A DNA stretch of 11,620 nt from an uncultured Phascolarctobacterium sp. (GTDB lineage Bacteria > Bacillota > Negativicutes > Acidaminococcales > Acidaminococcaceae), in contig CASEGD010000015.1 of the NCBI GenBank assembly GCA_949287345.1, forward strand, positions 1 through 11,620, written 5' to 3'. Both the position numbers and the translations under genes were made by a program. Below are positions 1 to 5,038 of this stretch, one piece after another. The number at the start of each line of letters is the position of its first letter. Position 1 is the stretch's first letter. The notes beneath the pieces were generated by a model, which searched no databases, was not told where the DNA came from, and saw only the letters and a list, made by a program, of their open reading frames with translations.

Positions 1-587
1 ATTATCGATTCTAAAAACGCCCTTACGACGTTGGGGTCGAAGTCGGTGCCGGATTTGTCTTTCATCTCTTTAATTGCTTCCAGCGGCGTTTTTTGCCAGT
101 AGTGGGTGCAAGGGTTGACAATGCGGTCGTAGTAGTTTGCTACGGCGATTATGCGCGCGCCAAGGGGAATGTTTACACCCTTTAAGCGTTTGGGGTAACC
201 GGTGCCGTCCCATTTTTCGTGGTGGCTGTAAATGATATCAATAATATGGGTAAATTCCGGAATGTTTTCCAGAATGCTCGCCCCGGCCTGGCAGTGGCGT
301 TTGTAGGTGGCAAGCTCGCGCGTGCTTAAATACGGCGATTTTTTTAATATCGCGTTAGGCACGGAAAGATGCCCGATGTCATGCAGAAGCGCGGCGCTTT
401 TAATAGAGGCGATTTCTGCCGGGGGCAGGCCCAGTTTGGCCGCTATGCACGCCGAATAGTTGGCAACCTGCTGGCTGTGCATGTACAATGCCGTGTCCTT
501 CTTTTGCAGCAGCGTCAGCAGCGAGTTGCATATCTCACGTATGTTGTTTTCTTTTGGAAAGTCCAGTACCTGGGGTAAAGCGATCAT
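1..587 (-). CDS. HD-GYP domain protein, probable cyclic-di-GMP phosphodiesterase (C-terminus cut by window edge)
   Basis: Reading the minus strand from the ATG at 587 gives 195 codons that stay open to the left edge, so the end of the protein is missing. The translation has the HD-GYP hallmarks: a leading His (H37), LLHDIGH (H69, D70), a later metal-type His (H98), SHHEKWDGTGYP (H122, H123, then the GYP signature) and a YYD (D154), ending in a GTDFDP segment typical of the domain's C-terminal part. Known HD-GYP enzymes hydrolyse the second messenger cyclic-di-GMP in the cytoplasm. Only about 30 residues precede the domain, so there is no room for an N-terminal sensor or receiver domain. The segment after D154 (RIVNPC) departs from the common 'ALTSDRPYR' form, so substrate preference is uncertain. 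An AGGA ribosome site lies about 9 bases before the ATG. The gene is transcribed away from the rest of the window. Confidence 0.9.
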   Translation of the reverse strand, partial: MIALPQVLDFPKENNIREICNSLLTLLQKKDTALYMHSQQVANYSACIAAKLGLPPAEIASIKSAALLHDIGHLSVPNAILKKSPYLSTRELATYKRHCQAGASILENIPEFTHIIDIIYSHHEKWDGTGYPKRLKGVNIPLGARIIAVANYYDRIVNPCTHYWQKTPLEAIKEMKDKSGTDFDPNVVRAFLESI

Positions 588-636
588 AAAACAACCATCC
601 TGTCAAAAATCCGTCCAATCAAATCTTGCACATAAT

Positions 637-664
637 AGTATACTACAACGCGGCAAAATATCAA
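637..664 (-). promoter_or_regulatory. Sigma-A-type promoter for the HD-GYP gene
   Basis: On the minus strand, TTGATA (complement of 659-664) and TATACT (complement of 637-642) are separated by 16 bases. It lies about 50 bases before the HD-GYP start codon. Both boxes match consensus at five of six bases or close to it. The call is by sequence only. Confidence 0.6.
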
Positions 665-699
665 AGGGGATTTTAAGAAAAATTTTTATCGCCGGGGGC

Positions 700-727
700 T
701 TGCAATTTTTTTACCAGCGGATATAAT
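700..727 (+). promoter_or_regulatory. Strong sigma-A promoter for the structured RNA
   Basis: TTGCAA at 700-705 and a perfect TATAAT at 722-727 are separated by 16 bases. The expected start, about 7 bases downstream, falls at G734. That is exactly where the closing helix of the downstream RNA begins. The upstream stretch 671-690 is A/T-rich and could act as an UP element. The promoter is back-to-back with that of the HD-GYP gene, with about 35 bases between the two -35 boxes. Confidence 0.75.
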
Positions 728-733
728 TATAAT

Positions 734-995
734 GCAGCTCAGGTCTGTGGTTGCAAGTCGATGCCAGTTGCGGGCAAAACGATCCACGTAAGCAGTTAAA
801 ATTGACTGTGAGCACGGCGCAGCTTAGAGGTAAGTCCTGCCGCGAAAAGCGAGAGGGGTAGTAGTGGGGAGCGCAAGGCTTAGGAGCGAACCCTCCGGCA
901 GGCGGGTGTGGGGGCGAAGACCAGGTCAGCTGAGTTGCTTTAATTTATAAAAATTAGCCCTTTTTGCATATTTTTACTTGTGCAGAAGGGCTTTT
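734..995 (+). ncRNA. Structured non-coding RNA, about 205 nt plus terminator; family not identified (raiA motif is a candidate)
   Basis: There is no credible reading frame here, but the sequence folds well. GCAGCTCAG (734-742) pairs with CTGAGTTGC (930-938) as a 9-bp closing helix (with one G-U pair and one A-U in place of G-C), continued by GTCT (743-746) with AGAC (918-921). Inside are a hairpin closed by GTGG/CCAC (747-750 with 784-787), a hairpin CAGTT/GACTG (793-797 with 804-808), and a helix CCTGCCG/CGGCAGG (836-842 with 896-902) followed directly by GAGGG/CCCTC (853-857 with 891-895). A consensus promoter places the 5' end at the helix, and a Rho-independent terminator follows. I do not see the conserved elements of RNase P, tmRNA, SRP RNA, a T-box or cobalamin and lysine riboswitches. 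The branched fold argues against 6S RNA, which is a rod. In Firmicutes the raiA-motif RNA is of similar size and often sits near raiA/hpf, and an hpf gene lies 3.4 kb downstream. This identity is an inference and I could not match its consensus from memory. Confidence 0.72.
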
Positions 996-997
996 GG
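956..997 (+). terminator. Rho-independent terminator of the structured RNA
   Basis: The arm 956-968 (AGCCCTTTTTGCA) pairs with 981-992 (TGCAGAAGGGCT), about 12 bp with one bulge. The loop is 12 bases long. A T-rich tail follows (TTTT at 992-995, then GGTTTT). It ends the RNA transcript and separates it from the first binding-protein gene. Confidence 0.7.
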
Positions 998-1006
998 TTT
1001 TATAAT
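978..1006 (+). promoter_or_regulatory. Promoter of the first amino acid-binding protein gene
   Basis: TTGTGC (978-983) and a perfect TATAAT (1001-1006) are separated by 17 bases. The -35 box lies within the loop and descending arm of the upstream RNA's terminator, so terminator and promoter share bases. The expected transcript start is near 1013, which leaves a leader of about 45 bases. Confidence 0.6.
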
Positions 1007-1057
1007 ATAGTTTATTACAACAATGCCTTACGGCAGATACTGGAGGGGGATAACCTG

Positions 1058-1831
1058 ATGAAAAAAGTTTTAGTGTTTATGATGGCTGTTTTGATGCTGG
1101 CAGCTTTGGCAGTTGCAGGCTGCGGCGGCAGCGATGAAAAAGAAGCGGGCGGCGAAAAAATTATGCGCGTCGGCACGGAGCCTTCGTTTGCACCGTTTGA
1201 AATGCAGGCGGAGGGCAGCGAGGAGCTGACCGGCTTTGACATGGATTTAATCCGCGCTATCGGCAAGCACCTTGGCTATAAGGTGGAAATCAGCGCCATG
1301 GGCTTTGACGCTTTAATCCCTGCCTTGCAGGCGGATAACATTGACGTTGCGCTGGCCGGCATGAGCATTACCGAGGAGCGCAAGCAGCAGGTAATTTTTT
1401 CCGACCCGTATTATAAATCCGGCTTACTTGTAATGGTGCCGAAGGATAACAACGACATTAAGAGCATCGACGACCTGAAGGGCAAGCGCATTGCCGTGCA
1501 GATTGGCACTACCGGCGCTTTCCGTGCGGAAAAGGTTGAGGGCGCAAAGGTTACCGCGTTTAACGATAACGGCAGCGCGGTGCTGGAGATGAAAAACGGT
1601 GCGGCCGACGCTGTTATTAACGACGCGCCTGTATTAAAATACTTTTTGGCGCAGGGCGGCAGCGAATATGCCAAAACCGTCGGTGAAGTGCTGAACGCCG
1701 AAGATTACGGCATTGCCGTAAAAAAAGGCAACGACAAGCTGGCGGCAGAGATTAACAAGGCGCTGAACGACCTGAAAGCAAACGGCGAATTTGACAAGAT
1801 TTACAATAAATGGTTCGGCGAAGCTAAATAA
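1058..1831 (+). CDS. glnH: Polar amino acid (glutamine-type) ABC transporter substrate-binding lipoprotein, copy 1
   Basis: This 257-residue family 3 solute-binding protein captures an amino acid outside the cytoplasmic membrane and passes it to the permease. The lipoprotein signal peptide is MKK, then a hydrophobic stretch, then lipobox VAGC with Cys22 as the lipidation site. Family motifs follow: GTEPSFAPFE, GFDMDLIRAIG, MGFDALIPALQ, AGMSITEERK (the Arg that normally binds the ligand carboxylate), FSDPYYKSG, IAVQIGTTGA and VINDAPV (the Asp that normally binds the ligand amino group). The ATG at 1058 is chosen because GGAGGGGG (1042-1049) sits 8 bases before it. An in-frame GTG at 980 would begin inside the upstream terminator and put 26 residues ahead of the signal peptide. 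The gene has its own promoter. It aligns without gaps to the next gene, with about two thirds or more of the mature residues identical by eye. Glutamine as ligand is a family guess; glutamate, cystine or another polar amino acid is possible. Confidence 0.9.
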   Translation: MKKVLVFMMAVLMLAALAVAGCGGSDEKEAGGEKIMRVGTEPSFAPFEMQAEGSEELTGFDMDLIRAIGKHLGYKVEISAMGFDALIPALQADNIDVALAGMSITEERKQQVIFSDPYYKSGLLVMVPKDNNDIKSIDDLKGKRIAVQIGTTGAFRAEKVEGAKVTAFNDNGSAVLEMKNGAADAVINDAPVLKYFLAQGGSEYAKTVGEVLNAEDYGIAVKKGNDKLAAEINKALNDLKANGEFDKIYNKWFGEAK

Positions 1832-1875
1832 TGATTTTTTATGCAGCTTTTTGTAAGTTTTTTATCATTTAACAC

Positions 1876-1904
1876 TTGCTTAACCTGCTGTTTAGAGCTA
1901 TAAT
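1876..1904 (+). promoter_or_regulatory. Promoter of the second amino acid-binding protein gene
   Basis: TTGCTT (1876-1881) and a perfect TATAAT (1899-1904) are separated by 17 bases. The predicted start near 1911 gives a leader of about 44 bases. The second binding protein can therefore be expressed independently of the first, and this promoter probably also drives the permease and ATPase genes. Confidence 0.65.
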
Positions 1905-1954
1905 ATTTTAACAGATGAAAGTTTTGTAAATTTATGCGTGTGGAGGTTATGTTT

Positions 1955-2734
1955 ATGAAAAAATTATTAGTGTTTATGATGGCTGCACTGATGCTTGTGG
2001 CTTTAGCGGTTACCGGCTGCGGCGGCGAAGAAAAGAAAGCCGCGGAAGCTCCGGAAAAGGTTCTGCGCGTTGCTACCGAACCGACCTTTGCTCCGTTTGA
2101 GTTCCAGGAAGAAGGCAGCGATAAGCTATCCGGCTTCGATATGGATTTAATCCGTGCTATCGGCGCTAAAATGGGCTATAAAGTAGAAATTGCCAACATG
2201 GGCTTTGATGCTCTTATCCCGGCGCTGAACACCGGCAACATTGACGTTGCCATTGCCGGCATGAGCATTACCGACGAAAGAAAACAGGCTGTAGGCATGT
2301 CCGACCCGTACTATACTTCCGGCCTTATCGTTATGGTTCAGAAAGACAACAACGATATCAAGAGCATTGAAGATTTGAAGGGCAAACGCATTGCCGCACA
2401 AATCGGCACCACCGGCGCTGCTAAAGCACACAGCGTTGAAGGCGCAGTTGTTACCGAATTCAACACCAACACCGAATCCGCTATGGAACTGACCAACGGC
2501 GGCGTTGACGCAGTTATCAACGACAGCCCGGTTATCGGTTATTATCTGGCACAGGGCGGCAGCGAAGTTGCCAAAACCGTTGGCGACGTTATGGAAGCTG
2601 AACAGTATGGCATTGCCGTTAAAAAAGACAACACCAAACTGCTTGAGGACATTAACAAAGCCCTTGCTGAGCTGAAAAAAGACGGCGAATACGACAAGAT
2701 TTACAAAACCTGGTTCGGTGAAGTGAAGAAATAA
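1955..2734 (+). CDS. glnH: Polar amino acid (glutamine-type) ABC transporter substrate-binding lipoprotein, copy 2
   Basis: This 259-residue family 3 binding protein is a paralogue of the preceding gene. Its signal peptide is nearly the same, with lipobox VTGC and Cys22 as the lipid anchor. It has the same ordered motifs: ATEPTFAPFE, GFDMDLIRAIG, AGMSITDERK, SDPYYTSG, IAAQIGTTGA and VINDSPV. The ligand-contacting Arg and Asp positions are kept, while nearby residues differ (for example FSDPYYKSG against MSDPYYTSG). The two copies may therefore differ in affinity or ligand. The ATG at 1955 is preferred because GGAGG (1942-1946) lies 8 bases upstream. The in-frame ATGs at 1934 and 1949 have no well-spaced ribosome site and would extend the signal peptide. 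The permease and ATPase follow on the same strand, after a hairpin that could reduce their expression relative to this gene. Confidence 0.9.
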   Translation: MKKLLVFMMAALMLVALAVTGCGGEEKKAAEAPEKVLRVATEPTFAPFEFQEEGSDKLSGFDMDLIRAIGAKMGYKVEIANMGFDALIPALNTGNIDVAIAGMSITDERKQAVGMSDPYYTSGLIVMVQKDNNDIKSIEDLKGKRIAAQIGTTGAAKAHSVEGAVVTEFNTNTESAMELTNGGVDAVINDSPVIGYYLAQGGSEVAKTVGDVMEAEQYGIAVKKDNTKLLEDINKALAELKKDGEYDKIYKTWFGEVKK

Positions 2735-2747
2735 GCATTGAGCCTGA

Positions 2748-2795
2748 ATGCGGGGTACACTGGCGGCGACGAAGGTGGGCCCCGTATTTTATTTA
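2748..2795 (+). terminator. Terminator or attenuator hairpin between binding-protein and permease genes
   Basis: ATGCGGGG (2748-2755) pairs with CCCCGTAT (2780-2787) as 8 bp with one G-U pair. CAC/GTG (2758-2760 with 2775-2777) extends the stem, and TTTTATTTATT follows. No promoter is obvious between it and the permease start at 2828. It probably allows partial read-through, giving more binding protein than membrane components. Confidence 0.6.
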
Positions 2796-2827
2796 TTGCA
2801 GGCTGACGGGAAGGAACGAAAACTTCT

Positions 2828-3484
2828 ATGGAATTGAATTTTGAACTTATTCAGGGCGCTATACCGCTTTTGCTGGCAGGCGCGGGCATTACGCTGGAAA
2901 TTACAGCCATGAGCGTGGGCTTCGGCCTTCTGATTGGCATGATTATCGGCGTGGCGCGCCTTGCAAGCGTTAAACCGGTGCGTTATGCTGCCAATTTTTA
3001 TGTAGATTTTATTCGCGGTACGCCGCTTCTGGTACAAATCTTTCTGGTTTATTTTGCGCTGCCGACGATTATCGGCCAGCGTATTGACCCGTTTTTTGCG
3101 GCAATCTGCGCGTGCTCCATCAACAGCGGCGCTTACATTGCCGAAATTTTCCGCGCAGGCATCCAGTCTATCGACAAGGGCCAGATGGAAGCGGGCCGTT
3201 CGCTGGGCATGACCTGGTACCAGACGATGCGCTATGTTATCATGCCGCAGGCATTTAAGCGCATTATTCCGCCGCTCGGCAACGAATTTATCGCCATGCT
3301 GAAGGATTCCTCGCTGGTTTCCGTTATCGGCTTTGAAGAACTGACAAGGCGCGGTCAGCTGATTATTGCCCGCACCTACGCTTCTTTTGAAATCTGGCTG
3401 GCGGTTGCCGTAATTTACCTTATTATGACCTTTACGGTTGCACGCCTTGTTGGGCTGATGGAGCGGAGGTTTGACACGAAATGA
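2828..3484 (+). CDS. glnP: Polar amino acid ABC transporter permease
   Basis: This 218-residue membrane subunit forms the amino acid channel and couples to the ATPase. It belongs to the HisM/GlnP type of binding-protein-dependent permeases. Hydrophobic segments are seen at about residues 12-42, 65-82, 88-108, 155-170 and 188-208. The motif [13 protein letters not shown] near 61-73 and the EAA loop (E121-A122, G127, P140) are characteristic; the EAA loop is where the ATPase docks. Length is normal for a single-domain permease of this family. An AAGGA site is centred about 13 bases before the ATG, slightly far. The stop TGA overlaps the next gene's ATG (ATGA at 3481-3484), which implies translational coupling with the ATPase. 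Confidence 0.95.
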   Translation: MELNFELIQGAIPLLLAGAGITLEITAMSVGFGLLIGMIIGVARLASVKPVRYAANFYVDFIRGTPLLVQIFLVYFALPTIIGQRIDPFFAAICACSINSGAYIAEIFRAGIQSIDKGQMEAGRSLGMTWYQTMRYVIMPQAFKRIIPPLGNEFIAMLKDSSLVSVIGFEELTRRGQLIIARTYASFEIWLAVAVIYLIMTFTVARLVGLMERRFDTK

Positions 3485-4212
3485 CGACTGAAATGATTAA
3501 AATTACCGGGCTGAAGAAAAATTACGGCAGCCTTGAAGTTTTAAAGGGCATTGACCTGACGATTGCCGAAAAGGAAGTAGTGGTAATCATCGGCCCCAGC
3601 GGCAGCGGCAAAAGTACGCTGCTGCGCTGCATGAACTACCTTGAAGAACCTACCGAAGGCACGATTGTTGTGGACGGCATTAAGCTGGACGGCGAAGCCA
3701 ATATCAACGAAGTGCGCAAGGAAGTAGGCATGGTATTCCAGCGTTTTAACCTGTTCCCACACATGACTGTTCTGGACAACCTTGTGCTTGCGCCGATGAA
3801 GGTACGCGGCATCAGCCGTAAGGACGCCGAAGCTACCGCGATGGAGCTGTTGGGCAAGGTAGGCCTTTCTGATAAGGCGTCTTCCTACCCCGACCAGTTA
3901 AGCGGCGGCCAGCAGCAGCGTGTTGCCATTGCCCGCGCGCTGGCGATGAAGCCGAAAGCACTTTTGTTTGACGAACCGACCTCTGCGCTTGACCCGGAAA
4001 TGATTAAAGAAGTGCTGGACGTTATGAAAACGCTGGCCAACGAAGGCATGACGATGGTTGTCGTTACGCACGAAATGGGCTTTGCGCGCGAAGTGGGCGA
4101 CAGGGTGCTGTTTGTTGACGAAGGTAAAATTTTAGAGCAGGGCGCGCCCGACGATATCTTTTTGCATGCTAAGGAAGAACGCACACGCAGCTTCCTCTCC
4201 AAAATTTTATAA
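3481..4212 (+). CDS. glnQ: Polar amino acid ABC transporter ATP-binding protein
   Basis: This 243-residue cytoplasmic ATPase powers the uptake system. All core ABC elements are present: Walker [10 protein letters not shown] (38-46), Q-loop Gln87 in [10 protein letters not shown], signature LSGGQ (140-144), Walker B LLFDEP (161-166), D-loop SALD (168-171) and switch His197 in VTHEMGFA. The spacing and the [12 protein letters not shown] segment are typical of the GlnQ/HisP amino acid subgroup. GGAGG at 3465-3469 lies 11 bases before the ATG, within the end of the permease gene. A second in-frame ATG at 3493 is a possible alternative start. A strong terminator follows, closing the transporter unit. 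Confidence 0.96.
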   Translation: MTTEMIKITGLKKNYGSLEVLKGIDLTIAEKEVVVIIGPSGSGKSTLLRCMNYLEEPTEGTIVVDGIKLDGEANINEVRKEVGMVFQRFNLFPHMTVLDNLVLAPMKVRGISRKDAEATAMELLGKVGLSDKASSYPDQLSGGQQQRVAIARALAMKPKALLFDEPTSALDPEMIKEVLDVMKTLANEGMTMVVVTHEMGFAREVGDRVLFVDEGKILEQGAPDDIFLHAKEERTRSFLSKIL

Positions 4213-4240
4213 GCAAACTGTTACAATTTTATCATACTGT

Positions 4241-4280
4241 AAACTCGTGCAGAAAAAAGACTTTTTTGCACGAGTTTTTG
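4241..4280 (+). terminator. Rho-independent terminator after the transporter operon
   Basis: AAACTCGTGCA (4241-4251) pairs with TGCACGAGTTT (4267-4277), with further A/T pairing in the inner arm and a tiny loop. TTTTTG follows. The long, near-perfect stem with a T-tract is convincing. The A-rich ascending side could also stop transcripts on the other strand. Confidence 0.85.
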
Positions 4281-4306
4281 TAATTTTTTGCAGGAGTTTT
4301 AATTAT
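4278..4306 (+). promoter_or_regulatory. Possible promoter of hpf
   Basis: TTGTAA (4278-4283) and AATTAT (4301-4306) are spaced by 17 bases, between the glnQ terminator and the hpf leader hairpins. The match is modest. The true promoter could use another sigma factor, since hpf genes are often stress-controlled in Firmicutes. A promoter must lie in this gap because a strong terminator precedes it. Confidence 0.3.
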
Positions 4307-4323
4307 TGCGGCGAATACTAATA

Positions 4324-4361
4324 ATAACAAACAAAGAGTTTGTTATCCCGGACCTCGGGAT
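4324..4361 (+). promoter_or_regulatory. Two tandem hairpins in the hpf 5' leader
   Basis: ATAACAAAC (4324-4332) and GTTTGTTAT (4338-4346) form a perfect 9-bp stem with loop AAAGA. ATCCCG (4345-4350) and CGGGAT (4356-4361) form a second, 6-bp stem with loop GACCT. The two share the bases AT at 4345-4346, so they either stack or compete. The second ends just before the Shine-Dalgarno AAGGAGG (4363-4369). No T-tract follows, so these are not a terminator. A role in mRNA stability or translation control is an inference. Confidence 0.5.
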
Positions 4362-4377
4362 TAAGGAGGGATAATTT

Positions 4378-4908
4378 ATGAACGTTAACGTAAGAGGAAA
4401 GAACATTGTTGTAACACCGGCGCTCAAAGAGTATGTTGAAAAGAAAATCACGAAAATCACCAGGCAGTTTAAAACCGTTGGCGATATCAGCGCAGTGCTG
4501 AAAGTTGAAAAAGGCAACCACATCGTAGAAATTACCGTTCCTGCCAGCGGCATTTTAATCAGAGCCCAGGAAACCACGAAAGACATGTACTCATCCATTG
4601 ATTTGGTAGTGGAAAAAATCGAACGCCAGGTACATAAATATAAAACACGCCTCGCTAAACGTAAATACAGCAACTTTGTAGAACCGGTACCTGTAACCGA
4701 GGTGGAAGCAGCACCGGATGAAGAATTCAAGATTATCAAGAACAAGAAGTTCTCGATGAACCCGATGACGGCTGAAGAAGCAATCCTGCAAATGAACCTT
4801 CTGGATCATGACTTCTTCGTATACTTCGACCCCGACTATGGCGGAGTAAATGTTGTATACCGCCGCAAAGACGGCAACTATGGCCTGCTTCAGCCGGAAT
4901 TAAAATAA
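4378..4908 (+). CDS. hpf: Long-form ribosome hibernation promoting factor (HPF/RaiA family)
   Basis: This 176-residue protein binds the 30S subunit at the decoding channel and brings two 70S ribosomes together into inactive 100S dimers in stationary phase. The N-terminal HPF/RaiA domain covers about residues 1-97, starting MNVNVRGKNIVVTPALKEYVE and ending in the basic helix with VHKYKTRLAKRK. A variable acidic linker covers about 101-117. The C-terminal dimerisation domain covers about 121-176 and contains FSMNPMTAEEAILQM, FFVYFDPDYG and VVYRRKDGNYGLLQPE. The full two-domain length marks the long form usual in Gram-positive lineages, rather than the short enterobacterial HPF or YfiA. The ribosome site AAGGAGG (4363-4369) is 8 bases before the ATG. 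The gene is monocistronic, with strong terminators on both sides and two leader hairpins. Confidence 0.96.
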   Translation: MNVNVRGKNIVVTPALKEYVEKKITKITRQFKTVGDISAVLKVEKGNHIVEITVPASGILIRAQETTKDMYSSIDLVVEKIERQVHKYKTRLAKRKYSNFVEPVPVTEVEAAPDEEFKIIKNKKFSMNPMTAEEAILQMNLLDHDFFVYFDPDYGGVNVVYRRKDGNYGLLQPELK

Positions 4909-4925
4909 CTTTACATTGATTTCAC

Positions 4926-4965
4926 AAAAAAGCCCGGGACAAAGCTCCCGGGCTTTTGACTTTTT
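4926..4965 (+). terminator. Rho-independent terminator of hpf
   Basis: AAAAGCCCGGGA (4928-4939) pairs perfectly with TCCCGGGCTTTT (4946-4957), a 12-bp stem with a 6-base loop. GACTTTTTGG follows. It is a very stable, textbook terminator. Confidence 0.9.
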
Positions 4966-4984
4966 GGTACGATTTTGATAAAAT
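4956..4984 (+). promoter_or_regulatory. Promoter of the secA-prfB-DUF5693-csaB unit
   Basis: TTGACT (4956-4961) and TAAAAT (4979-4984) are separated by 17 bases; each matches the sigma-A consensus at five of six positions. The -35 box starts within the T-tract of the hpf terminator, so the two signals are interleaved. The predicted start near 4991 gives a leader of about 45 bases. A/T-rich alternatives nearby (such as TATACA at 4985) are less well spaced. Confidence 0.6.
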
Positions 4985-5021
4985 TATACATTAGTATAGT
5001 GTTTATAAAACACGGAAATTT

Positions 5022-5038
5022 AAGGAGTGAGAGTGTTG
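5022..5038 (+). promoter_or_regulatory. Ribosome binding site deciding the secA start
   Basis: AAGGAG at 5022-5027 is followed by three in-frame candidate starts: GTG 5027, GTG 5033 and TTG 5036. The same 8-base spacing is seen for hpf and both binding-protein genes, which favours TTG 5036. Confidence 0.6.

Noticed and set aside
369..726. Two short plus-strand frames in the HD-GYP region
   Set aside because: They overlap the HD-GYP gene on the other strand, lack ribosome sites and have no protein-like character.
734..995. 6S RNA, RNase P RNA, tmRNA or a riboswitch controlling the transporter
   Set aside because: The branched fold does not fit the 6S rod, and the length and conserved blocks do not fit RNase P or tmRNA. 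No known riboswitch core was recognised, and the binding-protein gene has its own promoter after the terminator. The match AGGTAAGTCC to an RNase P block is short and isolated.
980..1057. Upstream GTG extension of the first binding protein
   Set aside because: It begins inside the terminator hairpin, before the promoter's -10 box, and would bury the lipoprotein signal peptide. The ATG at 1058 has a good ribosome site.
1832..1875. Possible terminator between the two binding-protein genes
   Set aside because: Only a 6-bp AATGAT/ATCATT pairing around a loop of about 29 T-rich bases is seen. That is too weak to call, so read-through from copy 1 into copy 2 remains possible.
4299..4745. 148-codon open frame on the minus strand opposite hpf
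   Set aside because: The plus-strand HPF is complete and conserved. The minus frame would run into the hpf leader hairpins and has no ribosome site or domain.
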